A stretch of DNA of 64,000 nucleotides from Hericium rajendrae (taxonomy: Eukaryota > Basidiomycota > Agaricomycetes > Russulales > Hericiaceae), in assembly GCA_033439255.1 (NCBI GenBank), contig CM065887.1, positions 1,984,001 through 2,048,000 on the forward strand, written 5' to 3'. Positions 10,801-23,566 of this stretch are shown here, in pieces (positions within the stretch are counted from its first letter, which is position 1; every line of letters starts with the position of its first letter). A model generated the notes under the pieces. The model had not been told where the DNA came from and made no database searches. It saw nothing but the letters and a program-made list of their open reading frames with translations. The position numbers and the translations under genes were made by a program.

Positions 10801-12069
10801 GGAGATAGTCAGAAACAGCCCATGGCATATATTGGAACATATTGGAACCTCGACATAGAACCAAATTATCTGAGTCAGAGTCAATCTCGATCACATCAGA
10901 ATAGGTGACGGTAGCACGACCTTTCCCTTTCTTTCGTGACAGCCCTTCCTGCACATCATCCTCACGATTGCGCTTGACTCCACATTGAGAATTGCTGGCA
11001 GCAAGTGGTGATAGTTCAAGCATCGACAGAGCAGCTAAAACCTTGGAGCTGGTCTGACCATTAGAATGCCGCACACTTGGAAGATCTTGCTGAAGGATAG
11101 TCGGTCCAAGGACGTCGCACAGTCTCGATCGGAAGTCCTCAGCATGCCTGTCTAGATCCCGATGTACAGACACATCATGGTGGCGCCAGATAAATGGGAC
11201 TTCAGGAACAATAGGTTCTCATTTGCAGCCTGCGATGGTGCTTGAATCCCATGAGCATTGAATGGGGTCGAAGACATCAATGATATCTGTGGGTTTGATG
11301 TCGATCACTCGTGATAACGAAGGAATGTGATAAAGCAGACTAAATGTCTGCGACTTCGGCCAGGATAGGTGCTTCAAGATAGACGAGTCATCATTCTGGG
11401 ACACATAAATCAAATGTCAACGTTGTCACCACGCGACATATGAACAGCGACGCACCTGTGAAAACAAAACACTCATGATCGTATGGTTCTGGTCATCAAC
11501 TTCGGACGTCCCCACATAGACCGTCGGGGATGAAGGAGGGACCCATTGCACGTCGAAGATCTTTCGACGCATCGGAGGCTCGGATACCACCTCATGACAC
11601 ATAGCACGTGTAGCATTAGACCGACCAGCCTCGGATTGCTGTGCAGGTGAAGAAGGTAGTGCTTGACGTTGGCGAGCAGAAGATCTTCCGGAAGAGTTGC
11701 GCTGCACTGAGCGTTCGTGATTAAGAAGTGTGGTTGCCTCTTTCAATACATTGGCTTGCTCCTCCCTTGCCTCCCAAAATCGCGTGATCAAACCAAGTTT
11801 CGCCGGAGACAAAGCCTCTGAGATAGTACTCCATCCCGTCATGCAAGTCTCCTTCTGATGGCACTATAGAGGAGTCAAACACAGCTCCTCCACAGTGAGG
11901 CAGGACTACTCACAATGCAGTACCAACAACCCAAATTATCACCTTTGGTTTGATACTGCAATCCTACGGCTCGGACACCATGATGACATTTGACTGGAGC
12001 AGGGTGAGGACAAGGCCCTGCGAGTTTCTCCACAAGAGCTTTCAGTTCAGGATCGGGCTTCAGAGACAT
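10796..12069 (-). pseudogene. GRF-zinc-finger-like gene with one in-frame TGA
   Basis: Three exons on the minus strand: 12069-11914, 11854-11456, and 11395 down to a TGA at 11221-11219; both junctions are in phase 0. Protein to the stop: 243 aa. The N terminus has VKCHHGVRAV...NLGCWYCIKETC, a C-x2-G...N-x-G-x-W-x2-C...C pattern like GRF zinc fingers, which bind single-stranded nucleic acid in other proteins. After the TGA the same frame stays open for about 140 codons and holds a nuclear-signal-like SRKKGKGRA and an acidic IEIDSDSDN, so the original protein was probably longer. A TATA-like box lies at 12131-12140. The family assignment is tentative. Confidence 0.5.
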
Positions 12070-12130
12070 GGGGGAGGGCGGGCACAAGGGGAGCGAAAGA
12101 GAGAGGCTATCGTCCAGACGGACACGACGC

Positions 12131-12140
12131 TTATATTTAT
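12131..12140 (-). promoter_or_regulatory. TATA-like box of the zinc-finger-like gene
   Basis: Minus strand ATAAATATAA, about 65 bp before the ATG at 12069. It sits in the 250-bp gap after the stop codon of the upstream gene. Confidence 0.4.
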
Positions 12141-12322
12141 CTGCAGACAATGCACCATTCCATGGCCAAAGCCACGTCCTGGGCCTTGTCCGCCACACCT
12201 GGCCACACCACACCTCCTACTCAACCCACATTTGTCATATACAGAACAATCAAAGCGAGTAGATGCTATTGTCAAATACAACACGTGCAACAATTACAAA
12301 ATCAAACGATTATTTCTCCAAC

Positions 12323-14532
12323 TTACCGTCGGGAGCGAGATGCCCTGCCCCTCTTCTTCCCCGAAGTCTCCTTGCGCTTGGATGCAGGTGCGCTTCTTTT
12401 CTGACTTGCATCCTTCACGGCCACTGTGGTCTTTGCCCGCTTTCTCGCTGGAGGTTCATCATCCTTCTTGGTTACTTTCCGCTTCCTGGAGCTTCAGATA
12501 ATAATTAGTTAGGCCCCAAAAAAGTTTCTTCAAACCTGAATCTAACCTGAAAGTGGAAGACTGAGCTTCCGCATTCAAACCAATTGTTGTCTGAGCCTGG
12601 GCGTGAAGGCGGCCAGACCTGCGTCGAGATTCATCAACACCATCCATGCCAGAATGAGACGATGTCGCAGCATTGGTTTCGACAGCGGAGGGCAGTGATA
12701 GGCATGCTGATCGGCACGGTTCTCGTGTGCCGGCAATGTCACGATTCTGAGAAGACCGGAGCTGTTTGACCAGCTGCGACGGAAGAGCAGCTTTGGTGCT
12801 GCTAATCTTGCCTTGCCGTCCCTTCGTCGCCGACTTGTGTGACTCTGCTGTCGACCCTTCCCCTGCTGGCCTTCCATCCTCCTCCACTGTGCCTTCACCC
12901 TCCGGGCCCTCTTCATCCGGAGATTCTTCCTCCAACGGTACATCCTGCAGGCCTTCATCCTCTTCGCTTTCCTCATCTTTCTCGTCTTCCTCATCCTTCC
13001 CGTCTTCCTCGTCCTTCTCGCCTTCCTCGTCCTTCTCGCTTTCCTCATCCTTCTTGCCGTCCGCATCATCTCTCCGGCTGTCTTTGCCGTCCTTCTCGCC
13101 GTCCCTCTCGACATCTTCACCAACAGCTGCATCGCTGCACTCCTCGTTCACCTCCCGGTGCCCAACATCTTCTTTGTCATCTGAGACATCTATGATGCAG
13201 CGAGGCATGCACTTATGTCTACGAGATGGTGATGGTTGTACATCTGATTCCTCATCCGACTCTCGGGAGGCACGAGGGAACGGGGTCCGCAATAGCCTTG
13301 AGCTCCATTGCCACGAGGCTGACGATACAGCCCTTGCCTTTCCCTTGTTCGGCTTTGGAGTTGCAAATGCCTGCGCCTGAGAGCACATGGGTGTAGTGAG
13401 CACAGTTGGAGAATCTGGAGTTGGAGAAGTTGGGAAAGGGTTCTCGTTGGGAGCCGGGGATTGCGACGGTGCACCAGAGACCATTGGCAAAGGGAATATA
13501 TCCTCAAGATGGCCCTTGAAAGTGTCCGAGAGGAGCATCTCAGGGCACTTCATTGCTGTGGCAAGAGGCGCAAGGACAGCCCCATCAGGTCCGAAAGCAT
13601 CACTAGTAGATGAAGGTCAGTCTATACAGTTGCTGTCCATCCATTGAAATACGTACGTCATGACCTGCAAGATTCCATTCTCATTTCGATACACTACGAC
13701 GGAGCAGATAACGACCTTGCACTGCTCGCTCCAGCCTTGACCGTGGTGTCGGATTGTGTTGTTTAAATTCCGCAGTTGCCTATATCATAATACAAGCAGA
13801 TGCACTCAGAAGTCAGCAACAACAAATGGAGTAAACTACTTACTGAATGCGCTCGAACTCTGACTTGGAGACCCCTTCAGCCTGTGCAGTGAGAATTTGA
13901 GCAGCTCTCTCCTCCTCCTTCTTCTGTCGGAACTCCACCGTCGCAGACTCGGCACGAGCTGTCCACAGCTTTTTGGTTTCCGCGTCAGCAAGCATGCTGG
14001 TCAGTGCCTCGTTGATACGCATCTGCACGCTTTTGCCGTCTTGGGCTCCTTCTTGACGAATGACCGCCAGACGAGCTTTGATGTTCGGGTCTTTCTGCAT
14101 AAGGTCACGTGCGCTGGGTGCCTGGCCTTTGTCAGTTCTGGCCGTCTTCAGTGCAAGAGGCTTAGGCTTGGTATTTCCTGTAGCTCCTCCATCCCGTCCT
14201 TCAAGAATACGCTTGGCATGGTTGCCGAGCCATTTACGGATACGCTGGAGAACAAATTAGTAGAATCATTATAGATACTGGTCGGTACGCACTGGATCTA
14301 GTTCACACATCCGCTGGTGCAAGTCGTCTTCGCTCTCTGTCGTTCCATCTTTCCTCCTTCGTCGCGTTGCAGGGAAAGCAGATCGGAAGTCTTTGATTAA
14401 CTCGCTTGTCCACGTAGAATATTTGCCGTCCTGCTTGGCTGTCTGATAGCCGTTGAGAACCTGCTGTGAGAGCCAGGCCAGCTCATCGTCCGTCATCCAG
14501 TGGTTGTTCGGCATTCGTTGGAAAGTGCTCAC
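12323..14532 (-). CDS. 662-aa nuclear partner protein of the KDZ element (family I)
   Basis: Function unknown; probably DNA- or chromatin-binding. Exons on the minus strand: 14532-14293, 14244-13844, 13779-13657, 13602-12547, 12491-12323, all with GT-AG introns of 48-64 nt and matching phases, giving 663 codons with the stop. N terminus: DDELAWLSQQVLNGYQTAK...RIRKWLGNHAKR, a module also seen in the genes at 1658 and 26663. Then a charged coiled-coil stretch (EFRQKKEEERAAQ), a Ser/Pro region, a long Glu/Asp/Lys run of KDEE units, and a basic tail rich in KR pairs that should act as a nuclear signal. No in-frame stop: it looks functional. It is transcribed away from the transposase. The start was chosen as the first ATG of the conserved module. 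Confidence 0.72.
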
Positions 14533-14699
14533 AGAGTTAAATGGTAGTGGGGGCTGTATAGTTGGGTGAGGATAACAGTCGCTGCAATCATTCTGGCGAT
14601 CGGCATTTATAACGAAACCCAGAATCCAGTAGCTTTGCTGTGTGGCGGATGGACAAGAACCAGTTCACTTCATAGTAGTGGCAAGATGTGGCACCCGCA

Positions 14700-16580
14700 C
14701 CTTACAGTCAAAGCAACCCAATAGACCACCGGGCAATGGCAGATAATGAGCGGTCGGAGCGCCGGAACCGCAACGCTCTGGCGGTTCAAAGCGCGCATGT
14801 GCATATTCTTGTCGTCAGAGGGCTCGTCCTCCTCCAAGATCATCTCCACCTTGTGTTCGCGCTTGCACAGCGCCTCATCAGACCACGGATCCTCCGCCCT
14901 GAGAGCCGTGCGCCTCCATCATCTGGCCGAACTCACCGCCGGGCATCTTCTTGATGTCGGCACGAAAGCTTTGCTCAGCAATGCGGCCGTCCTTGATGAG
15001 GTACACGAAGTTGGTCAGACTGATTTGAGAAAGGTCGTGTGTTATTACAATCGTAGTTTTGTTTCATCGCCAGTGCTTAACGGCCTAGAAGACGAGTACA
15101 CGTGATAAATAATAGTAATTAAAATTATTATAGCAAAGTCGCATCCAGTGCGGACGTGGCCTCATCTAGTCACAAAGATTCACGTCAGTGAATGCATTGT
15201 ATGCATAGTAATAAGCGGCTTACCCAGGATAAGCACTTGGGGATCGCGCAACCATGCACGCGCGATTGCCAGTCATTGTTTCTGTCCTCCGGACAGATTC
15301 ACACCTCCGTTGCCCAGCTGCATATCATACCCGTCCGGGAGGTCCCACACGAAGTCATGGAACAATGCAACTCTGAACGCCTCGACGACCTCCTCCCAAG
15401 TGGCATCCTCGGGACGTCGCAGGCTACCAGGCCCAGCGAGGCCCATGGCGACGTTCTCATGCACAGTCCCATTGAAAAGGATGCAGCTCTGCGAGACGAC
15501 ACTGAACTGTTGTCGCGCCCAGTCTTGTCGACGTACGCCATGCCCTGGTCATCGATCACGATCGCGCCCTGTTGCACATCATAGAGGCGGAGCAGAAGCT
15601 GGGTGACGGTCGATTTGATGGAGCCGGATTCACCCATGATGAACGTCATTTTGCACGCAGCGAGTGATATAGTGATGTCGAAAAGGATGGAGACCGAGGG
15701 GCATGAGGGGTATGCGAATGTGAAGATGAGGGGCCACCGCGTGGATCTTGTCGAGCACAGAGGCGAGGATGGCTTCCTCGTATCTTTGGGCATTGAAAGC
15801 CTTGACAGTTGTGATGGCGCTGATAGCGCGGTCAACCAAGCTTGCAGCTTGAGCCATCTGTTGGCGCTCAACCACGAGGATGGGCCCGCAATGCCTTGGG
15901 AAATGCCTTGAATGAGCATGAGAACGGGTACCGCGGAGAGGATGATGAGGGTCAGCGCCCAAGACCGCATCAAGCCGAGGACCAGGCATGCGATGCAAGT
16001 GGCCAAGTACTGGACGATCATGCTGGATGCAAGAGAAGAAGCCATTCTGACTTCATCCATTTCCCTGCGCGAATATCAGACAAGATGAAGTGATGCAATG
16101 GCAGATAGTACCTTGCAAATTTGGCCATGAGACCACCAGCACCGACTGGGCCATCGCCCTCGGTGGTCTCACAGAATCATCGGCGCCCATCTTCGTATCA
16201 AACCAGAGCATGTCGCACTGTGTGACAGAAGCATTTACTTTCTTGCCCATCTTCATAGCGTTGTGTTTGCCTGTCCAGATCCACAGGCTCGAGATGGTGC
16301 TGATGAGCGCGAGTGAACCCGCGGCAAGACCGAAGAGCTTGAGCATGGATAAACCAATGTCGCGAGAGAGCAGACTTGTCCTCCTGCGTGATATTGGAAG
16401 TCGGGAATTGTGCGAAGGTGTTGAACACCTGGCCGACGACAAAGGTCCTGAAAGGTGTGATGCTACCGGCAACGAGGGACGAGCAGACAGCGGCGAGGAC
16501 AAAGATGAAAAACTCGCGTCGTTTGAACAGCGAGAAAAGGACAATTTCACCTTGATAAGCCGGATGGAAAACTGACGCAT
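14700..16580 (-). pseudogene. Decayed STE6-like ABC transporter fragment
   Basis: Minus-strand pieces in shifting frames match a fungal ABCB exporter of the a-factor pheromone type. In order: FGLAAGSLALISTISSLWIWTG (membrane domain), KFAREMDEVRMASSLASSM, RSWALTLIILSAVPVLMLIQG (membrane segment), a Walker A region reading GESGSIKST where GxGKST is usual, the signature NLSGGQKQ at about 15280, and a TTIVITHDLSQI switch region near 15040. The frame changes several times and a TGA precedes the switch region. It is not functional. It lies inside the 16-kb element, so it is captured host DNA or the remains of a locus the element now spans. Confidence 0.75.
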
Positions 16581-17264
16581 GACCGATGCACTACGAGTGA
16601 AATTGATTGGCAGGAGGTCGTGGTATAAGGTGCCAGATGGAGGAAGTGGGGATAGTGGGATGGGAAAGTCATGTTGGAAGGGGGGAGCGGTCTGGAGCGG
16701 ATTGTGGGACCAGGGGAATGGAGGGTATGAGACCTTGGCGGTGCACCTCTCGACGCACAGAGCGTGAAGTCGATTGGTGCGACGCTATGGCCTGGTCATA
16801 TGTACCTGCAAAAGAGGGAGGAACAAGATGACAATAGCCGCGCCTTCGAGGAATGGGATGACAGGGTAAATTGCATCATCTGCTTACCTGGATTGAAGCT
16901 CGACAAGCTGTTGTTGAACACAAGAAAAGGAAAGGGCAATGAGAAAAGCCCAGCCCAATCGACATGTATGCGAGGGTATGAGGGTAAACAGCGGAGGGAA
17001 ACAGTCGTGTCATTGCTCATAGGCGCCCAATAAGCACCGCCGCCTTCCTTGAGGCGCTATGTCACTGTGACTGTCAGTTTCACATCACTGCTCTCCTGTA
17101 TTCCCTCCTTATCATTGTCCGCTCGATGCCCTTTCCCTGTCGGTCCCCTTTTCCTGTCGGTTGTCTACTGATGAAGCTCGACTATTTCTGCATTGAAGGA
17201 ACTCAAGGTAAATAAACTCATTTTATTCACTTTCGCTGACTGTTCTGGGTTGTTTTGGTCGTAG
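16581..17264. other. Intergenic DNA without recognised genes
   Basis: G-rich then C/T-rich sequence between the ABC pseudogene and the next gene. Only short frames without family resemblance. 17090-17170 is CT-rich and may hold the promoter of the following gene. Confidence 0.4.
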
Positions 17265-19612
17265 TTGTCAGCAGATCTAGCAGCTAGCCTTCCACAGGCT
17301 TTGTATGCACGGAAAGAGCTTCACGCGTTGTGCGCTCAGACCGTGTATCCTTCCCTTCCACTCCCTATTTGACTTTCTACCCTCTATCTGGCACAGTCTA
17401 CGAGAAAAGAGCTTCACGCCTTGTGCACTCAGACCTCGTATACCTTACAGCCAACACACTTTCTGAATATTGCTCAAGTTGCTCAAGTTCTCAAGTCCGA
17501 CTTTTATTCTAGTGACGCCGCCATACATCTACAGCTAGCATATATACCCACGGACAAAAGGTATGACCCAGCTGCGAATATCTATCATAAAATTGACTGT
17601 GAATGATTCAATTTCTTAAGATGTCCGCTTCTCGACGCCATTTCGATCTCCCATACACGTGTTGGGCTCTTGGATGGGTGCCTGGGGAGATGGTCGTCGT
17701 AGCACATGTGGCCCATATCCCTGAGTTGCCACATGATGAGACGGCCCTAGTTCGAAGCGATGGTCTATGGGGCCCCCACGAATGGACCCATTTCCCACAG
17801 AATTTTGATCCTCATTTCCCGTATTTGGGCTGGATCCGTATGCCCACCAAAGATAGCTTCTCTTCTATCCTGTATCGCCTGCCTACACGCGTTGATGTAT
17901 GTCCCCACCCGATTTTCCCGTTGTGCATCGTCTTATCCCCGAAGTGGATTGACAAGCTGCGGAACGAGCGGGATGGTCTTCAATCACGGGCACAAGAGTG
18001 CATTCCTCGCCTCTGTGAATTTTCAGAATTTCACCATGTATCCTATCCATCAACTGCACCTCGTCGCATCCTAGCAGCTTTGATGTGACTCCAAGATGCC
18101 CCTTGCTCCTGGCGGGATATCATCGAGGCTGTTCGCGCAATTCAGCGGCATCTGTTGGAACTGCAAGCGTTCTGTGAATGGTTTACCGACAGTACCTCAG
18201 AGCGCTGTGCTGCGATACGTGTTCCCACTCATGGCAGCATCACTGCCGATCCTTGTGTATATTGCATGCTCGAGTCCAAGGGTGTAACCGCATATCTTCA
18301 CCTACCTCTTTCCGACTACTATTTGCTTCCATCCACTCATCAAAAAGGTCTGCTTCGGCTGGTAGACTGGTCCAACTTCATTGGTTCTGAGTTCAGCAAG
18401 TGGCGAGACGAAGGAGTACGGAGTGGGTCGGTCCAGGATCACACGAAAGAGCTGTGGTACTATCTGCCATCACCAGCAAATGATCGGCTCTTCGAGCAGG
18501 CAGCGTGTGGCTACGCTTCGCACCGTGATGTTCACCATCTCACGTGGAGAGCCGCAGGCATGGAAATGCATCGACAACAAGAGCATAAGTGGTCCTTTTT
18601 TGTTTTCAATGTCAATGTATCTCACAGCAAGATATCAGTCACCCACGAATGCAACATCCTAAATGCAGCACGGCCAAAGCATACTGAGAACAGCCGTCAT
18701 TATCAAAATGCTGTTCCTCGGCCAGATTGGGTACCCAGGGCCATTGCAAGTTGGAATCCACCGATTTCAAACACGGCGCCAATTTTCACAGAGAAGAACC
18801 TTACTCGTGGTTGGCCCTACCATCTACCACCGATTCACCTGTTCTGGGGCCCCACAGAGGAGAAGATGCGGGAAACCTTTTTTTATCATTGGTATTGCTT
18901 GGCACAGAGCTGGGACGTCAGACGTATCCTCACCTACGACCTTGCCCTTTCACCATCCGATTGGCGGTCAATTCTAAGTGACACTCATTGGAAGCGTGAA
19001 TGGCCAAAAGACAAGCCATATGAACCTGACAGATTTTGGTCTTACGGCTCCCAATTGGCCTTCGGCTCTTTGTCCACAAGCACAAGTCTTGTGGAGACCG
19101 TTAACTGCCCACTGCCTTGTGGCTGCTCAGCTAGCCATCGTGTAGCTTACAATCCCGCAGTCCGTGCTATAATCCTCTACAAGCTCAACATGGCCCATAT
19201 CTGTTGGGAATTTGAACACCACGACGAGCTCCAAATCTCAGCAGCAGAATGGGATGAGGATCGGCACGCTAGGCAGGCAGAGCAACGGAAGAAAGTCTGG
19301 CCATTTGGGCCTAAATACTGTGACATTCCCCTCGATTATGAATATAGCTGTCAGAAGCGGAACTGGTGCGACAGATTACTGTGGTTTGAGGAGCTTAGGG
19401 TGGTCATGTCAGTCTGGAAAGGGTTCCCTAAGAATCTCGAGGCCTCTCTTCTGTATTTGCGCCACGAGGACTACGGAGAGCGCGAGGTTGAGTTGATAAA
19501 TTTTTATCTGGACTCTTTTATCTCCACGCATGGTGTTATCCCATCTCTGCCCATGGAAAGAGTGACTGAAGGTCCTCCGAAATGTGTGCATAATACTCTA
19601 TACCGATGTTAG
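17265..19612 (+). CDS. Large unrecognised gene carried by the 16-kb element
   Basis: I do not know a function; it resembles large repetitive agaricomycete proteins often found near KDZ elements. Likely exons: 17265-17343, 17398 to about 17600, about 17620-17897, then a long frame ending at 19612 whose open part runs about 485 codons. Visible blocks: ARKELHALCAQT and its repeat TRKELHALCTQT, PYTCWALGWVPGEMVVVAH, IRMPTKDSFSSILYRLP, ELQAFCEWFTDS, WYYLPSPANDRLFEQA and LPCGCSASHRVAYNP. The 5' exon and the junction near 17600 could not be settled, so one frame break there is possible. No membrane segments or known catalytic motif were seen. It is oriented like the transposase and ends 308 bp before it. 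Confidence 0.5.
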
Positions 19613-19920
19613 ATCGCTCGTCTTATTTCTTGCTTTGTTCGGTCCTCGATTTGTCCTCTGCTTTGTCTTTCTCGTCATGATTGTTTTTGAAAGTCGTGTT
19701 GATCATAGCGTGTATTTGTCTCACATCAACAATAGAGTCTCCAGGCACCTACCATGCACACGGCAAGCCATCAAAGCGCAGTGTTTGTTAACAATAGCAA
19801 GCCACAATGTTGGCACTAATGGTACTGGCGCGTTCGCCTATGGCTCTAGATACTGTCTATTCCGACCCTTCCCCTCCACTGGTCTATCGTCGCTCACACT
19901 TTCGTACAGCAGCCTTCATC

Positions 19921-22900
19921 ATGGGGAGGAAACAGAAGGCAGCAGAGCCGTTGCCTCTGCCAACCAATCTCTCAACAGAGATACTAGTCAGTAGCATCAA
20001 CGCAAATGGGTCAACGACAGATCATATGTTTCGAGAAGATGCGATGCCGAGGAAGAAGTGCATGTTGGATATGTTGACGGGCAATGGAGGAGACGGTGCT
20101 TCCATGATGATGCCAGTGGAAAAATACATACCAATGACAGAAGGGCGTGGGTCAGCCAGTGGCACAGTTCGTGTTTTTCTGTGATTTCATAAGGCTTATG
20201 GCTAATCAACCATTAGAAAATATCACCGTCAGAAGGAAATAGATCAACCAGTGGCACGGTTCGTGTTCTCCGTGATTTTATAAGACTTACTGCTAATGAA
20301 TCATTAGAAACCGAGTGAAGCGTCTGAGACCTTCCTTGCTAAATGGGCTCAACCTTTCCTCGACATCCTTCATGGCCGCTACTATCATTCGGACATCGGC
20401 AAGAAGTGCTCGAAGTGTCAAGGTGAAGATGCGATGTATTGTTGCATACAGTGTTTCCATGCACGTCTCCTGTGCTCGACCTGTATCGTCACTGATCACT
20501 ATCAAGACCCCTTTCACATCGTTGAGAGGTGGACAGGGTCGTACTTCGAGAAGATTGACTTGAGCAGCCTTGGTTTGGTGATACGCTTGGGACATGGTGG
20601 ACTACGGTGTAGCTCGCCGAAAGCAGTGGTTGCCGAGGTAATTTGTGTCGGTACGACCGGGATGCAAACCTGCGAGGTTGAATATTGTGGGTGCAGTTAT
20701 CTAGGCACCTATGAGCCTCAGCCTCACCCTTGCCAGCTCCTTCAAGCTGGACTGTGGCCTGCTTCGTTCACCCACCCTCGCACAGTCTTTACGCTCTCTG
20801 TTCTTCGCCTTTTCCATCACCTATCAGTTCGAGCCAAAGTCACGGCATACGATTATTCAGCCGTCTTAGAATGCTTGACCGATAATGCCTTTCAAGGCCG
20901 GGTCCCGGTATGTACCCATCTCTGATATGATATGCGCTGCTGAAACGGATCACTCAGGATCGCTATAGGGAGCTCCTACAGGCCTCTCGATATTATGAGT
21001 ATCTTCAAGCTCTGCGGTGGAATGGACAAAACGCAACAGACCCTCTTGAACCGGGATGTTTGGTGCCACAGTGTCCGAGCTGCCCATTAGTAGGGGTCAA
21101 TATGGATCCTGGTTGGCAAACGGCCTCTCCCGAAGACATGTAAGTTTCATTCACCTGATTGTCGTTGCTTGAGCTCATTACGATCTAGGTATCTTCATGC
21201 ACTGCGCTATGCGAAGGATGGCAACTTCTCAAGTAGTCTTCATGACAAACCGATGGACAAGAACGATCAACCTTTGACCCACGGCTCGGCCTTCTTCGCA
21301 AATGAGACCAAATACAAAAACTGGCTCAAAAACTGCCCTCAAAATGCAAAGGCTGAAGTAAGTAACTACCTTCTGCATGTGATAGCCCCCGCACTGAAAG
21401 ACGGAAATGTAGACGTCGACTTGCAGTTCGTTCAAAGCTCTCAGCAACCAATATTCAGGAAAGGTCATTGCCGGGATTCTGGTGCTTGCATGTGCACGAT
21501 CAGGCATGATCCTCACGAACGGTGTTGTCGATCTACCGAAAGGAGAACGGTGAGCGCTATGTTCGGTTTGCCTGACAGAACATCTTACTCCTCAATGATT
21601 AGATACTGTAGTGTTGACTTTGCAAAGGTCTCAGCGACATGTCCATATGCCTCGCTCCATCTTTGGTATGAGTGGTATGACATTGTCTGCCAATATATGA
21701 TCAACTTTGACAAGCGTATGGCTGATTTCCCTGGAGCTCCCACATTTCCAAAGATGCATCATCTCGTCGGTTCATACCACCTCCCGGGTCACACCAAGCT
21801 TGAATGCAGGACGAAGCACAATGGCCATTTCGTCCCAGGGACAGGGCACACAAATGGCGAGGATCTGGAGTGTCTGTGGTCCGTTCAGAATGCGATTGCA
21901 AGAAGTACACAGGAAATGGGACCTGGGCATTGGCACGATGCATTGAACACGCATATGGCTGACTACAACATGCAGAAGGTTTTCAAAGAAGGTATGTATT
22001 GCTACCTAGTCCACTATTATAGAACTGACCTCTTGCTTCAGCAGCAATGCTGGCGAAGCATTACAAACGCGTCCACGAACGTCTCGACACTGATGAAAAG
22101 AAACTCGAAAATATAAAGATATCTCTGGAAGAGCACGGGGCGCCATTGAAAGAGTGGCACGAGCGTGAGCAGCAGTGGTTAGAAAACGTCAACGATCCGA
22201 ACTGGAGGCGAGAGGATATAGATAATCCATATGAGCCGGAGGAGGATAAAGGTAATGTCATCTCTACCCTATCAACGGTAGCGCAGCTACTCATGTATCT
22301 TAGCTCCAATGTAGAAGCAAGCATTGGCGGAGCTGAACAGAGAGAACGAGCAAGAGCGCATCATAACGGGGGCCAGCATCGAACCCAATCATTGTCTAGG
22401 CAGGTTATTGAAGTTTGCCATGGATATTGAACAAAAACAGTTATGTTATACATTGCATATAAATGTTGAGATACTAACTGCGGTTTGTAGGCAGAAAGTT
22501 TGGGCACAACTTCGAGAGTATGAGGAGAAGAAATCAGATTCAGTCTACAATGAGCTGGATCTTCTGTGCCAACGATTGGCTGATGATATACAGGAATGGG
22601 AAGCAGCGTTCAGCGACTCACTTGGCATCGTCGTCGAAGAGTTGCAATTACTTCCAACATTTGCAGCTGTCCCATGGCCAGCATTGCCTTCGGCGCAGCA
22701 TTTCAACGCAGAGGATATCTGCCTACCCATTCCTTCACAGTATCCACGAGTAGTTCAACAATCTCCACACTTTGCAAAGGCGATGCGGACAGAGCATGTC
22801 CTTCGCGAAGGCCACGCAAATGATATTCTTCAAGACGTAAAGAAGAGCGCTGCTATGCGGGGATTTCTGTGGTGTTCTACTAAAGAAACAATGGGACAAA

Positions 22901-23566
22901 ATAGTAAGACCCACAACGGTCAAGTATTGGCCAATGCATCCTTATGATTAGAAGCACTTCAACAAGAGTATGAGCAAACCCGATTGATCTTGATTGACCT
23001 AGGCTCCAATAGCCATAACTACAAAGCACTTCGACCGGAGCATTGTTACACCCCGACAGTCTATCATGGTAGCCGCGCGACAAATCGGAAGAAGTCGTCT
23101 GATGAGGGATCATGGATTTGGCAGATGGGTTCATATCGCAGCTCAGCGATGTCTGCAGCAAGTGACAAGTGGTTAGTAGAATGTGAGTGATATCTACGTA
23201 TCTCTATGCATTCACGCTAAGAAAATACACTGTAGACGAGCAAGTTACCTGGTTCCGACAATGCACTGCAGTCGCTCGTTCCAGAGAGCAAAAGAAACTT
23301 CTCGAAGTAGAGATGCGACGGACACAGCGTACTTTCCGTACATGGCATCGCTGGTGGAAGTTGAACGCACAAATTCTGCTTGCCAGTGATGATCTAGCAG
23401 AGAAGGGTGAAGGGAGTTATGCTGCGAAGTACGTCTGCTCAAAATATGCCTCTTCTGATGCTAACAGAAAGCCTGCAGGCAAGCAAAAATATGGGAGAGG
23501 CTCTTTAACGAGGCGCGATCTCTCTTTCCAGAGGAGCAGAGGCGATCACTGGACAGTGCAGATTAA
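19921..23566 (+). CDS. KDZ transposase with CxC2 zinc module
   Basis: Cuts and joins the element's ends in the nucleus. First exons: 19921-20166, 20217-20258, 20308-20907, 20958-21139, from 21189, then several more to TAA at 23564-23566; introns about 50 nt. The CxC2 module reads KKCSKCQGEDAMYCCIQC, CSTC, then HIVERWTGSYFEK and LGLVIRLGHGG. The KDZ core follows: STCSSFKALSNQYSGKVIAG, GVVDLPKGER, WYDIVCQYMINFDKR (catalytic Asp), LPGHTKLEC and GTGHTNGEDLECLW (catalytic Glu region), then SDEGSWIWQMG and a C-terminal helical tail. No in-frame stop was found in the exons I could join. The junction near 22250-22310 is uncertain. The 308 bp before the ATG hold no other gene. Confidence 0.78.
20155..20307 (+). 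repeat. 92-bp tandem duplication that copied an intron
   Basis: Two adjacent units start at AGTGGCAC (20158 and 20250). Each contains an SGT codon run, then an intron beginning GTTCGTGTT and ending ATTAG (20167-20216 and 20259-20307). The mini-exon between them (20217-20258, 14 codons) keeps the frame. Confidence 0.75.

Noticed and set aside
12766-13380. 204-aa Ser-rich plus-strand frame
   Set aside because: Mirror of the acidic KDEE repeat region of the minus-strand partner gene; the minus gene has splice sites and conserved modules.
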